Shown here: piece after piece, positions 16,885 through 25,868 of the stretch
How positions within the stretch are numbered: the first letter of the stretch is position 1
How the letters are laid out: each line of letters opens with the position of its first letter
Assembly: GCA_027296055.1 (NCBI GenBank)
Contig: JAPUJT010000185.1
Location: 1 to 64,000 of the forward strand
Direction of reading: 5' to 3'
DNA: 64,000 bases
Origin: Planctomycetota bacterium
GTDB lineage: Bacteria > Planctomycetota > JAPUJT01
Notes under the pieces: model-generated
What the model was told of the DNA's origin: nothing
Seen by the model: only the letters and a program-made list of their open reading frames with translations
Database searches by the model: none
Position numbers and translations under genes: made by a program

Positions 16885-19047
16885 CTACCTCACGGCCGAG
16901 AATGCGTTATTGATCTCATTCACCCCGGAGACAACCACCAGGTCTCCCGGGAAAACGGCTCTTACCACCTCCGCGTGGTGTGCGTCTCTGCGGCCAAGTT
17001 CCACTTCGACGCGCTTGAATTCTTTCCCCTGTCGGACGAAGACATAGCGCTTGTGGCCGACGCGAAGGACCGCGCGGAGCGGCACGGCGATCACCTTTTC
17101 CCCCGCTCGCTTCACCGTCACCGAGAGCTTCGCGTGCATCCCCGGGAGTAGCGCGCGGTCCCGGTTGTCGACCTCGACCCAACCTTGAAGGACTCGCTCT
17201 TCCTCGCCCAGCGCTCGATTGACGAATCCGATCTTCGACTCCCACTCTCGCGACCGATAGGCCACTGTCCGGAAGACGACCGGTTTCTCCAGGGGGCCCT
17301 CGAAGAGTCCTGCGAGATCTGACTCGAAGAACGCCCCCTCGACCCATACTCTCCTGGTGTCAACCACCTCAAAGAGGGCCTCGCCCTTCTCCACGACCTG
17401 GCCCACCACCACCTTGATATCGGTTACGCGACCTTCCAGCGGCGCACGGACCGTTACCCCGGGAAGTGTTTCCTCTTGCTCCACGACGCCTGTGATCTCC
17501 TGCCTCGAAAGACCCATCACGAGGAGCGTTCGGCGCATGGTCTCGAACTGGCTCTGCAGGTCGAGCGCCTCGCTCTCGAGGCGCAGGAGTTCTTTCCGAG
17601 GTGGGATTCCCTTTCTCGCAAGTGCCCTCACTAACTCCAGTTGCTTCTCGACGAGGCTGCGTTCGAGGTGGACCTGAATCAGATCGAGTTGCGTGCTGTG
17701 GAGCTCCAGGCTCTGTACCTTCGCGAGAGCTTGGCCAGGCTCCGCCTCTTCTCCCAGCATCGTCAGAATCTCCAGGACCTTTCCTTGAATCCGCGTCGTC
17801 GCTACGCCTCGACCGTCTGGCGGTGAGACCACACGGGCATTCACCTCCACTACATGAGCCACCTCTCGGAATTCGATTTCCTCAACCTCAAAACCGATGC
17901 CTCTTTTCGCCTCTTCGCTCAACTTCAGCGTTCCCTGGACGAACAGGGAAGACAGCTCGTGGTTTCCCGATGTCACCACCGTATCCCCCGGATAGAGACC
18001 GTCGACGACTTCCACCAGCCTCCCATCCGTCAATCCGAGAACCACACTCGTCTTCTTGTAGGCCCCCTCCTTCTGCTGCACGAATGCATATCGCTCCGCA
18101 CCGTCGGTGACGATGGCCCCCTTCGGAGCAGAGAAGACATCTTCGACTCTCTGCAGCACCACCTCAGCCTGGCCGAACATGCCGGGAAGCAAGATTTCGT
18201 CGGGGTTCTCAAGCCGCGCCCAGGCCCGGCGCACGTTTTCCTCCGCATCCATGGAGGACTCGAGATAATCGATCTTTCCCGCAAAGGCCCTTTCCGGATA
18301 GGCACGTGGTAGGAAGTCCAGTTCCTGTCCAAGTTCCACATCGCCCACGAGATTCTCGGGCACCTCGCATTCCACCCACACTTCCGTCAGATCCTGGACC
18401 TCGAAGAGGTGTTTCGTAGGCTCTACGTGGCGACCGAGCTCAACGTCGACATGCACTACCGTGCCGTCTATGGGTGCGAGGACCGTAAGATCCTCCTCCC
18501 CTTTGACCCCTATCTCCTTAAGCTTCTTGCGAACCGTGGCGAGAGCGTTCCTCCGGTTGTCGCGGGCCGCTTGCAGTGCCAGGATCTCCTTGCCCGCCAT
18601 GATCTTCTCTCCGAGATCAAGGGCACGACGAAGGTTTTCCTTCGCAAGCGAGAGTTCGATCTCCGCCTGCTTTCGTTCCAAGCGGAGCGCCTCCAGGGGA
18701 AGGCTTTCGATCACGGCGAGTGGTTCCCCTGCTCTGACCCTCTGGCCGGGCCGCACCAGGATGTCTAGCACCACTCCTTCCAGGCGCGTGCTCGCAAACG
18801 CCTTCCGGTTCCAAGGAAGCATCACACGAGCGTTGAGCGGCACGGTGTCCTCGATGGTTCCGAAGTCCACCTTCTGGAGCGCAAGACCTATCGCCGTCCG
18901 CGCCGCCGCCTCGAGGTGCAGGATCCCTTTGTCATCAATCTTCACGCCTTTGGTGGTGATCGCCTTATGCCCTTCGTGGGCCCAGACGAGCGTCATGGTC
19001 ACGACGAAAAGGAGCCCTATTCCTGCCAACAGCGGCTTGTACTTCAT
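16885..19047 (-). CDS. Double-length RND periplasmic adaptor (tandem CusB/CzcB-like)
   Basis: 720 residues, nearly twice the usual adaptor length. A signal peptide ends near VWAHEGH. Residues about 30-375 form a complete adaptor with barrel-sandwich hybrid halves (VLDILVRPGQRVRAGEPLA and VLAPIDGTVVHVDVELG) around a coiled-coil hairpin, then beta-barrel and membrane-proximal parts. Residues about 376-720 repeat the whole layout (KVLEILTMLGEEAEPGQALA, VRAPLEGRVTDIKVVVG, and another SGVNEI end). The two halves have diverged. The gene lies between tolC-like and cusA-like genes and is the only adaptor in the operon, so one polypeptide may supply two subunits of the adaptor ring. Confidence 0.92.
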   Translation of the reverse strand: MKYKPLLAGIGLLFVVTMTLVWAHEGHKAITTKGVKIDDKGILHLEAAARTAIGLALQKVDFGTIEDTVPLNARVMLPWNRKAFASTRLEGVVLDILVRPGQRVRAGEPLAVIESLPLEALRLERKQAEIELSLAKENLRRALDLGEKIMAGKEILALQAARDNRRNALATVRKKLKEIGVKGEEDLTVLAPIDGTVVHVDVELGRHVEPTKHLFEVQDLTEVWVECEVPENLVGDVELGQELDFLPRAYPERAFAGKIDYLESSMDAEENVRRAWARLENPDEILLPGMFGQAEVVLQRVEDVFSAPKGAIVTDGAERYAFVQQKEGAYKKTSVVLGLTDGRLVEVVDGLYPGDTVVTSGNHELSSLFVQGTLKLSEEAKRGIGFEVEEIEFREVAHVVEVNARVVSPPDGRGVATTRIQGKVLEILTMLGEEAEPGQALAKVQSLELHSTQLDLIQVHLERSLVEKQLELVRALARKGIPPRKELLRLESEALDLQSQFETMRRTLLVMGLSRQEITGVVEQEETLPGVTVRAPLEGRVTDIKVVVGQVVEKGEALFEVVDTRRVWVEGAFFESDLAGLFEGPLEKPVVFRTVAYRSREWESKIGFVNRALGEEERVLQGWVEVDNRDRALLPGMHAKLSVTVKRAGEKVIAVPLRAVLRVGHKRYVFVRQGKEFKRVEVELGRRDAHHAEVVRAVFPGDLVVVSGVNEINNAFSAVR

Positions 19048-19050
19048 GGA

Positions 19051-20385
19051 TCAGTTTCCTTCCGGTATTTCTCCACCCAACAGGGATTGAAACTCGACCC
19101 GAGCGGAGTTGTGCTCCAGGAGAGCCTCCTGGTATCCGATCGAGATTCGAATGAAGTCTTCCTGCGCGCGTAACACCTCCAGCGTCCCCACCTCGCCCGC
19201 CCGATACGCGGTTTCGAACTGCTCCAGGTTTTCCTGTGAAAGCCTGTTCAGATCCTTCTCGAATAGATCTACGCTCTCGCGGGCAAGCGCGAGCCGGTTG
19301 AGAGCCACGTCGACATCGCGCTCGATCTGACGCTTGATTCCGGACAGCTCCGCCTCGAGAATCCTTGTCTCGGCACGCGCCTCTGCGATCTGCCCTCTCC
19401 TCTGGTTCCAGATCGGAATCGGGAGGCTCAACTCGAAGCCCAGGACATGGTCGCGATCGGAAAACCCGTTGACAGAAAGTGCCTCACGCTCGTAGAAAAG
19501 GCCCACCGCAGGGTTGGGCCACACCCGGGCCTCCTCCAGGCTTATCTGCGCATCCATCATTTGCACTCGCGCCTCGAGCGCAGAAATATCCGGACGCCTC
19601 TCTTTGGCTATGCGGAGTGCCGTCTCACGCGCCACTTCCTGCTTGGCAGCCCGGAGAGTTCCCACCAGCCTCAGGTCACTTCGGCTTGGTTCCCCAAGGA
19701 GAGCAGCCAATCGAAATCGGACCTCTCGTCTTCGGGCGGCGATGCGGGCGCTCTCATTCTTGGACCTCTCGTACTGGATCTTCACGAGATTCAGCTCGAC
19801 CTCGGGAATCTGTTTCAGTTCGAACCGCGCCTCGGCCGTCTCGTTCAACCGCGACGCGATCTCGACACTACGCGCGGCCAGGGAGACGAGCTCGTCCAGC
19901 ATAAGGCTTTCGTAGAACGTGGCAGCCACTTCCTCTCGTAGGAGCCTCTCGGCGTCCGCGATCGCAGCCTGGGTACGCCTGACGTTGGCCTCCGCGACCT
20001 GGATGCGACGGCCTCGCTGCCCACCGATCTCGAACTCCTGCGAGACGCCCACGCCGGCTCCATAGTCCTCGGCCCTTCCCAGGGGCAGCGCTCCCCTCGC
20101 CCCGGCGCTGACCACGGGATTGAACGACCACTGGTCCGCTGTCTGCCGCCTGGCCCTGGCGAATCTCAATTCACGCCGGACGGCGATCAAGCGGGGGTTC
20201 TGGACCATTGCGAGATTGAACGCTTCGTCCAGAGTGAGGCCATCCGCCATGTTCACCGGCGGCCCGATAGGAACTTGCTCCTCCTTCGTTCGCTCTACCG
20301 CAGGAGCGGCGGAGTCCTCCGTGTGGCGGCTCACCGTACAACCTCCAACCAGAAGCAATCCGCATAGCACAACGAGACTCTTCAC
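19051..20385 (-). CDS. TolC-family outer membrane efflux lipoprotein
   Basis: 444 residues with lipobox LLVGGC. The body shows the TolC/CzcC duplication: two long amphipathic helical regions with LTLDEAFNLAMVQNPRL near the start and a second unit beginning in the RRPDISALEARVQMMDA region, closing with QEALLEHNSARVEFQSLLG. The start is GTG at 20383-20385, preceded by GAAGAGGA. An in-frame ATG six codons earlier lies on that Shine-Dalgarno sequence. Stop and next start are three bases apart, so it is tightly linked to the adaptor gene. It forms the outer-membrane channel of the metal pump. Confidence 0.92.
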   Translation of the reverse strand: MKSLVVLCGLLLVGGCTVSRHTEDSAAPAVERTKEEQVPIGPPVNMADGLTLDEAFNLAMVQNPRLIAVRRELRFARARRQTADQWSFNPVVSAGARGALPLGRAEDYGAGVGVSQEFEIGGQRGRRIQVAEANVRRTQAAIADAERLLREEVAATFYESLMLDELVSLAARSVEIASRLNETAEARFELKQIPEVELNLVKIQYERSKNESARIAARRREVRFRLAALLGEPSRSDLRLVGTLRAAKQEVARETALRIAKERRPDISALEARVQMMDAQISLEEARVWPNPAVGLFYEREALSVNGFSDRDHVLGFELSLPIPIWNQRRGQIAEARAETRILEAELSGIKRQIERDVDVALNRLALARESVDLFEKDLNRLSQENLEQFETAYRAGEVGTLEVLRAQEDFIRISIGYQEALLEHNSARVEFQSLLGGEIPEGN

Positions 20386-20490
20386 ACTGTCCTCTTCTTT
20401 CATTCGTGGGACGTCTTGAAATCGTGGATCACGCCGCGCACAAGCACGACCGGTTCCCCGGCCGCGGAGCGGTTCATTCTGGGTAGGTGG

Positions 20491-20946
20491 CTAAATCAGG
20501 AATGTAGCGTGAAGAACGAAGAGGGCACAGGGAGGAGAGTGGCCTCCCCCTGGAGTGCCAGGAAAGCGGCTTCGGATGACTTGTCGGAAGGAGCTCGAAT
20601 CAACCAGGGGAGCGATGGAATCGTTCTCCCGCGGAACGGAACCGTTCTTCTGGAGAAGACGCTGACCCCCGTCGGTCAGGCTCGCCGGGCCGGAATCCAG
20701 GGCGGCGCAGAGGCAGAGAGAATCGGAGACAAGAGTGGTTTCTCCGGAAGAACCACGATGGTGTGATTCAGAATGATTTCCATGATGGTCGTGGTCTGAT
20801 CCGGATTCATCCGAAGCCCGGGCAGAATGATCGTGGCCTTCAGATCCATCGACGTCGTGACAAAAGCAGACTTGCACGCTCAGCCCTGCAATGGACAAGG
20901 CGGGTACCAGAAGGCACATCATCCAGCTCTTTCGAACGAGTAGCAT
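20491..20946 (-). CDS. Small His-rich exported protein, first gene of the metal operon
   Basis: 151 residues. An N-terminal hydrophobic segment (MCLLVPALSIAGLSV) is followed by CFCHD and a His/Asp-rich stretch (GHDHSARASDESGSDHDHHG). The C-terminus is of low complexity. There are Cys pairs at CFC and CLC. Small His-rich exported proteins commonly lead czc-type operons, and metal buffering is a reasonable guess. The ATG lies only six bases after the -10 of a good promoter and has no ribosome binding site, so the message may be leaderless. An alternative ATG pair at codons 9-10 follows a weak AAGAG. Confidence 0.65.
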   Translation of the reverse strand: MLLVRKSWMMCLLVPALSIAGLSVQVCFCHDVDGSEGHDHSARASDESGSDHDHHGNHSESHHRGSSGETTLVSDSLCLCAALDSGPASLTDGGQRLLQKNGSVPRENDSIAPLVDSSSFRQVIRSRFPGTPGGGHSPPCALFVLHATFLI

Positions 20947-20952
20947 GTGATC

Positions 20953-20981
20953 AAACTATCTCATCCAAGAAGTTGCGTCAA
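20953..20981 (-). promoter_or_regulatory. Promoter of the heavy-metal efflux operon
   Basis: On the minus strand TTGACG (20981-20976) and TAGTTT (20958-20953) are separated by exactly 17 bp. The first ATG of the operon is at 20946-20944, so transcription would begin at about the ATG. I see no clear MerR-type dyad in the spacer. Confidence 0.55.
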
Positions 20982-21185
20982 GCGTGCCCGACCCCTCGAA
21001 ACCAGCGGCCACGACGACAGGAATCGCCTCGGAATGCCCCCCCGGGCGTCCAGGGAGTAGTTCTCGACTGTCCTGGGACGCTGCGCCTTGAAGTCTCCGT
21101 GATGGACGAATATGATCAGCACCGCTTGGATGGGGGGGCAGCCCAGCGGCTCGGAAACAAGGTCATTTCTACGCAGGAGAGTGCG

Positions 21186-22379
21186 ATGAACCATCGATAC
21201 ACATTCGGCATCTTCCTGGGGGCGATCCTCGTGCTAGCCCTCGTCGTCGGCTGCAACAAAAGCAGTGGAGGGAACCGGGGGGGCGGCCCTCTTCCTCTCA
21301 TGTTCACCTCGGGGCCTGGTCTGCCGGCAGGAGAGGTCGGTACCGCCTACAGCACTGCGATCACGGTGAGCGGAGGCCTCCTGTCCTATACGTGGAACCT
21401 GAACACACCAGGGACCTTTCCGCCCGGCCTGACCCTGAATCCATCGACCGGTAGCGTGACGGGTGACCCGACTCTGGATGGGAACTACTCATTCGGCGTG
21501 ACCGTTTCTGACTCATCGAATCCCGTGCAGATGATCACGGACACATTCACGATCGTCGTCACGGTGTCGGCTCTCACGTTCACCACGGGGTCCTCTCTGC
21601 CGGCAGGAGAGGTCGGTACCCTCTACAGCACCGGCATCACGGTGAGTGGAGGGACCCTGCCCTATATGTGGAACCTGGACACACCGACGACCTTTCCGCC
21701 CGGCCTGACACTGATTGGTTCGACCGGCATTGTGACCGGGAACCCGACCCTGGATGGGAACTACTCATTCGACGTGACCGTTTCTGACTCTTCGAATCCC
21801 GTGCAGATGATCACGGACACATTCATTATCGACGTCAACCCGCTGCCCGCACCCCAGGTCGTCATCAACGAGGTCTGGGGAGACCACTGCCATACCGGCG
21901 GCGAGTTCGTCGAGCTCCTGAACATCGGAACGGGCGCGGCGGATCTATCGAACTGGACGTTAGAGGTATACAACAACTCGATGGGGGGGCTGAACGGCGC
22001 CTACACGATACCCATCGGGACGATGCTCCCGGCCGGAGGGCTCCTGGTGCTCTGGGAGAACACGGGTACGCCCACGCCGACCTCGCTGTACGTCGGGTTC
22101 GAAATGGACTCGGACTGGCTCCCGGGTGCGCCGGGCTGCGCTGGTGTCGATCTCTCCGAGGTCGTACTGCTGGATGACACCGGAACGGGCGTCGACTACA
22201 TCGCCATCAACGATACCAACATGGCAAATCTGCCGGTGAACCTGACGTTTACATCTACATTCAACTGCTCGAACCACGACGCTTATCGGAGGACCCAGAC
22301 CGACACCGACCAACCGTCAGACTTTTCCTGTGGCGGTCTGGGGAGCGATACGCCAGGCATGTTGAACCCGGGCCAATAA
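21186..22379 (+). CDS. Surface lipoprotein with two Ig-like repeats and a lamin-tail domain
   Basis: 397 residues. The lipobox is LVVGC (Cys23). Two near-identical putative Ig (He_PIG-type) domains follow, each with LPAGEVGT-YST-ITVSGG, FPPGLTL and DGNYSF-VTVSDSSNPVQM. The C-terminal half is a lamin-tail-like domain (VVINEVWGDHCHTGGEFVEL then DLSNWTLEVYNN). Both modules are common in extracellular binding or adhesion proteins. CAGGAGAGTGCG before the ATG decides the start. The longer open frame upstream lacks a signal peptide. It lies upstream of a second surface lipoprotein on the same strand. Confidence 0.88.
   Translation: MNHRYTFGIFLGAILVLALVVGCNKSSGGNRGGGPLPLMFTSGPGLPAGEVGTAYSTAITVSGGLLSYTWNLNTPGTFPPGLTLNPSTGSVTGDPTLDGNYSFGVTVSDSSNPVQMITDTFTIVVTVSALTFTTGSSLPAGEVGTLYSTGITVSGGTLPYMWNLDTPTTFPPGLTLIGSTGIVTGNPTLDGNYSFDVTVSDSSNPVQMITDTFIIDVNPLPAPQVVINEVWGDHCHTGGEFVELLNIGTGAADLSNWTLEVYNNSMGGLNGAYTIPIGTMLPAGGLLVLWENTGTPTPTSLYVGFEMDSDWLPGAPGCAGVDLSEVVLLDDTGTGVDYIAINDTNMANLPVNLTFTSTFNCSNHDAYRRTQTDTDQPSDFSCGGLGSDTPGMLNPGQ
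21321..21872 (+). repeat. Tandem Ig-domain coding repeat, period 276 bp
   Basis: Two direct copies, beginning at CTGCCGGCAG at 21321 and again at 21597, are spaced 276 bp (92 codons) and strongly conserved at DNA level. They encode the two Ig-like domains of the lipoprotein. The second copy ends as the lamin-tail domain begins. The high identity suggests recent duplication or ongoing gene conversion. Confidence 0.8.
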
Positions 22380-22380
22380 C

Positions 22381-22400
22381 CCTCGGGAGAGGACCCGAGG
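22381..22400 (+). terminator. Hairpin after the Ig-lipoprotein gene, possible terminator
   Basis: The inverted repeat CCTCGGG / CCCGAGG with a 6-nt loop starts one base after the stop codon. No T-tract follows, so it may be a weak or rho-assisted terminator or an mRNA-end stabiliser. Confidence 0.35.
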
Positions 22401-22626
22401 CGGAATCCGAGTCTAGATTGCGCTGCTCGCACTGCGCCTAACTTGCGGCACGCGTCGATCAAGAGGCTCCGTCCGGTCACGGTCCGGTCCCCATCCACTA
22501 TCCATGAGAATGCAATATAAAGGAGAGGAATTCGTCTAGGGATGCTAAGTAGCGACCTGTGGCGGGGTGCAAGACAGGCTCGCGCCGATTCCCATCGGGC
22601 GACGCTGGCCTCAAGGGGGTAAGCGC

Positions 22627-25296
22627 ATGTCTCCCGAACAAACCGGTCCATCCAGGAAAACTACGCCGCACGCGATGCGGGGTCACCTTTCCCTCCTGTT
22701 TCTAGCCACCATGATCTTGGCGTTCTTGTCCTCCTGTGGCGGCGGCGGGGGGGGGCGGGGGAAGGCTCGGCTCATCGTTTCGGTTGGTGCAAACAACCCC
22801 GGGTCGACGTCGGCGCTTCCCCCGGAGACGGACGTTCCCATCCTTCAATTTTCCCTTCTCGCAAGTGGGGACTCTCTAAGGATCAGCGAGATCCGCTTCC
22901 ACGCATCCGGCACCGGCGACGAAGTCGCAGGGATCTCTGAGGCCAGACTTTTTCGGGACTCCAACGGAGATGCGGCCCTGGACCCGGGAGACATCCAGGT
23001 GGGAGGCCCGGCCGTGTATCCGGTTGACGACGGCGAAATCGTCTTCAGCGGCCTGAGCGAGATCCTGGCGAATGGAACGAGTGTTAACTGGCTCTTGGTC
23101 TACGACATCAGCTCCAGTCCGATGACGGGGGAGATCTTCTGCGCCGATCTCTTGATCAATAGCGATGTCGTCGCCAGCGGTAACGGCGGCGCTGCCCAGA
23201 TAGAGATCCAGCCCGGCATTCAGGGGTGTGCCACCATGGTCACGGGCCCCTTGCTGGTCTCCGCCACCTTCGTGGATGTCAATGCCAACGGGCTTGTAGA
23301 CCTCGGCGATACGGTGACCGCGACGTTCAGTCAGGCCGTCTCCATTCAGGGGACCCCGATCGCCGACGACGTTTTCGTCCTCGACCCCACCGGTTGGCTC
23401 GGAAATTCGTTCGTCACCCCCGGTGGTGCTCCGGAGGAGGTGTTGGTCGTACTGAATTCCGGGCTCGCTGTCCAGCCGAACGGCACTTACGGAATCGATC
23501 CCGGGTCATCGGGATTGAACTTGTTCGCTTCCCAGATTTGGATTGTCGACTCCTCAGGAAGTCCGATCCCGGCGAGCCCCGCTCCCGTTGACCTGGCGGG
23601 AGTGCTGAACCCACGCGTCAGGAGCATCATGGCTGTCGATGTGAACGGGAGCTGCACTCTCGACGCCGGGGATACTCTGGAAGTGGGCTTCACGGCATCC
23701 GTCACCTTCACGACGTCGGATCCAGCCCAGGCCTTCCAGCTTCCGGTTTCCGGCGACACTCTCGGGACGGGAGCCTCCTTCCTCGGGGGCGGAACGCCCG
23801 TGGACGTCAGGGTGGGGATCGTCGTGCTTGGAACGGTGCCGAGCTTGACTCTGAACGGGACTTACGATCCGGCAATCCTCGCCCCCGGAGCACCCAGTGG
23901 TCTCGACATAGACCCGGTCGCCGCGCCGATCATGGATGCCATCTACGCCGGCGTTCTGGCCCTGCCCTACACTCCCCCCGGTATCGACGCGGGAGCCTTC
24001 CCGATGCCCATCTGGACCACAGTTGGGGATGACCAGCCGACGGCGGACCTGGGATTCTCTGTCGCATCGGCCGGCGACGTGAACAACGACACCTACCCGG
24101 ACATCATCGTCGGGGCCTACAGGTTTGCCACGATGAGCGGCCGACCTGGGAAAGCATATGTCTACTTGGGAGGCCCATCGGGGCTCTCTTCGATACCTGG
24201 ATGGACCTCCTCCGGCGATGACAGGGCAAGCGCCGAGTTCGGCAACACCGTCGCATCCGCCGGTGATGTGAACGGGGACGGCTACGATGATGTCATCATC
24301 GGGGCCAGGAATTTCGCGGGCACGGGGAAGGCGTATGTTTATCTCGGGGGGCCCGCCGGCCTGTCCCCCACTCCGGTCTGGACATCCTCTGGCGACAACC
24401 AAGCGGGTGCCGGCTATGGATGGTCTGTTGCTTCGGCAGGCGATGTGAATATGGATACCTACGACGACATCGTGGTGGGCGCGGGCAGTTTCGATACCCC
24501 TAGCAACTCCTACGCCGGAAAGGCTTACGTATATCTTGGAGGCCCGGCCGGGCTCTCGGCGACTCCGATCTGGACCTCTTCCGGCGACGATCAAATGACG
24601 GCCCTTTATGGCTGGTCGGTGGCCTCCGCCGGTGACGTGAATAATGACGGTTACTCCGACATCATCGTCGGAGCCCGCCGAGCCAACGCTGACGTCGGAA
24701 AAGCCTTTGTCTACCACGGAGGATCGGGAGGTCCCTCGCTCATCCCAGCATGGTCCGCCAACGGTGACGGTCAGCCGGGGGCCGACTTTGGTGTGTCGGT
24801 CGCATCGGCTGGCGACGTGAATAACGACCTTTACTCCGATGTCATCATAGGTGCAGATCGGTTCGACGCTCCAGCCTCCGATGCCGGGAAGGCGTACGTC
24901 TACCTGGGGAGCTCCGCAGGATTGTCCACGACCGCCGTGTGGAGCTCTTCCGGCGATGGCCTCGACAGGGCTCAGTTCGGCTACTCCGTAGCTTCGGCCG
25001 GCGATGTCGACGCGGACGGATACTGGGATGTGATCGTAGGTGCGTATCGCCTGAATACACCCAACTCAGGTATGGGGAAGGTCTACGTCTACCTTGGGAG
25101 TTCCTCGGGGCCTGCGCTCACCCCCAGATGGACCTCTTCCGGCGACGATCGGATAGGAGCCAACTTCGGCGGATCCGTAGCCTCGGCAGGCGACGTAACA
25201 GGCGACTTATCCTCGGAGATCATCGTCGGGGCCCCCGAGTTCGTCACTCCCACCGGTGGTGAGGGAAAGGCCTACGTCTTCCGCATCTGCCCCTGA
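22627..25296 (+). CDS. Surface lipoprotein with seven FG-GAP repeats (integrin-like propeller)
   Basis: 889 residues. Lipobox FLSSC (Cys37) is followed by six glycines as a spacer. The N-terminal half holds beta domains with calcium-loop motifs (DSNGDAALDPGD, DVNANGLVDLGD, DVNGSCTLDAGD). The C-terminal part has seven FG-GAP blades, each with WTSSGDD, FG-SVASAGDVN-DGY-DIIVGA and GKAYVYLGG. Seven blades match a complete integrin-alpha-type propeller with calcium sites. The start at 22627 follows GGGGGTAAG. An internal ATG at 22675 would also give a lipoprotein. A run of nine G at 22747-22755 lies in the spacer. Confidence 0.9.
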   Translation: MSPEQTGPSRKTTPHAMRGHLSLLFLATMILAFLSSCGGGGGGRGKARLIVSVGANNPGSTSALPPETDVPILQFSLLASGDSLRISEIRFHASGTGDEVAGISEARLFRDSNGDAALDPGDIQVGGPAVYPVDDGEIVFSGLSEILANGTSVNWLLVYDISSSPMTGEIFCADLLINSDVVASGNGGAAQIEIQPGIQGCATMVTGPLLVSATFVDVNANGLVDLGDTVTATFSQAVSIQGTPIADDVFVLDPTGWLGNSFVTPGGAPEEVLVVLNSGLAVQPNGTYGIDPGSSGLNLFASQIWIVDSSGSPIPASPAPVDLAGVLNPRVRSIMAVDVNGSCTLDAGDTLEVGFTASVTFTTSDPAQAFQLPVSGDTLGTGASFLGGGTPVDVRVGIVVLGTVPSLTLNGTYDPAILAPGAPSGLDIDPVAAPIMDAIYAGVLALPYTPPGIDAGAFPMPIWTTVGDDQPTADLGFSVASAGDVNNDTYPDIIVGAYRFATMSGRPGKAYVYLGGPSGLSSIPGWTSSGDDRASAEFGNTVASAGDVNGDGYDDVIIGARNFAGTGKAYVYLGGPAGLSPTPVWTSSGDNQAGAGYGWSVASAGDVNMDTYDDIVVGAGSFDTPSNSYAGKAYVYLGGPAGLSATPIWTSSGDDQMTALYGWSVASAGDVNNDGYSDIIVGARRANADVGKAFVYHGGSGGPSLIPAWSANGDGQPGADFGVSVASAGDVNNDLYSDVIIGADRFDAPASDAGKAYVYLGSSAGLSTTAVWSSSGDGLDRAQFGYSVASAGDVDADGYWDVIVGAYRLNTPNSGMGKVYVYLGSSSGPALTPRWTSSGDDRIGANFGGSVASAGDVTGDLSSEIIVGAPEFVTPTGGEGKAYVFRICP

Positions 25297-25402
25297 GTCA
25301 GAGCCCCGGGATTTCAGCAATCCTCCGACGACGAAATCTGAGCCTCGTCCCGATGCCCGAGGCTGGTAGCCCGGCCATTGCCTGCCCCTCGGCCGGACAG
25401 AG

Positions 25403-25786
25403 CTATAGCCCTGGCCTGACACAACACGCCTCGTGGTCCATCACGCCCTCGTGCGGTATCGTCCCTTCCAGGCGCTGAATGTAATAGTCAGGCTTCTTCT
25501 CGAACACCTCAGGGCAATAGGGACAGCGGCAGAAGTGCATCTCATGCCCTGCTATGGTCAGCTTGACGGCATGATCTGCCGACTTTTCAGCGAGGCAGGT
25601 CGGGCAGACGATCATGTCGCTCGTTTCCGCGAGGTGCTTCTCGGGATCATTGACGAAGAGATCCACGCACGCCTGGCAACAGAAGTGATGTTCTCTCCCG
25701 TTGTGGCTGTGAGCAACCGCCATCTCACTGCTGACTCCCAGCCTTACGAGAGAGCAGCCGCATGTAGGACAGATATGTGTTTTCAT
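25403..25786 (-). CDS. Cys/His-rich protein with two YHS/TRASH-like metal-binding modules
   Basis: 127 residues with two similar modules. The first is CPTCGC, then HHFCCQACVDLFVNDPEKHL. The second is CPTCLAEK, then HEMHFCRCPYCPEVFEKKPDYY. Both resemble YHS/TRASH-type metal-binding treble-clef motifs (CxxC, then HFCC-x-C, then F-x-P-x-Y/H). A third Cys pair (EACC) is near the C-terminus. There is no signal peptide, so it is cytoplasmic. GGAGATGGAGA precedes the ATG. It is the last gene of the selenoprotein metal operon, 82 bp below the Sec glutaredoxin. Likely role: metal sensing, buffering or handover. All its Cys are encoded by TGC/TGT. Confidence 0.72.
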   Translation of the reverse strand: MKTHICPTCGCSLVRLGVSSEMAVAHSHNGREHHFCCQACVDLFVNDPEKHLAETSDMIVCPTCLAEKSADHAVKLTIAGHEMHFCRCPYCPEVFEKKPDYYIQRLEGTIPHEGVMDHEACCVRPGL

Positions 25787-25868
25787 TCTCCATCTCCCTG
25801 TGCAAAGAGAGATTCTTCAGCAGAGCCTTATCCTCGGGCGGACTGAGCTGGAATGGTACGCCCCGGAC

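Noticed and set aside
22504-22539. An 11-codon ORF (MRMQYKGEEFV) after a TATAAA-like element.
   Set aside because: Too short to support as a gene. No ribosome binding site or conserved context.
23554-24717. Minus-strand frame opposite the FG-GAP lipoprotein.
   Set aside because: Its repeated pattern mirrors the FG-GAP repeat on the coding strand and shows no independent motif.
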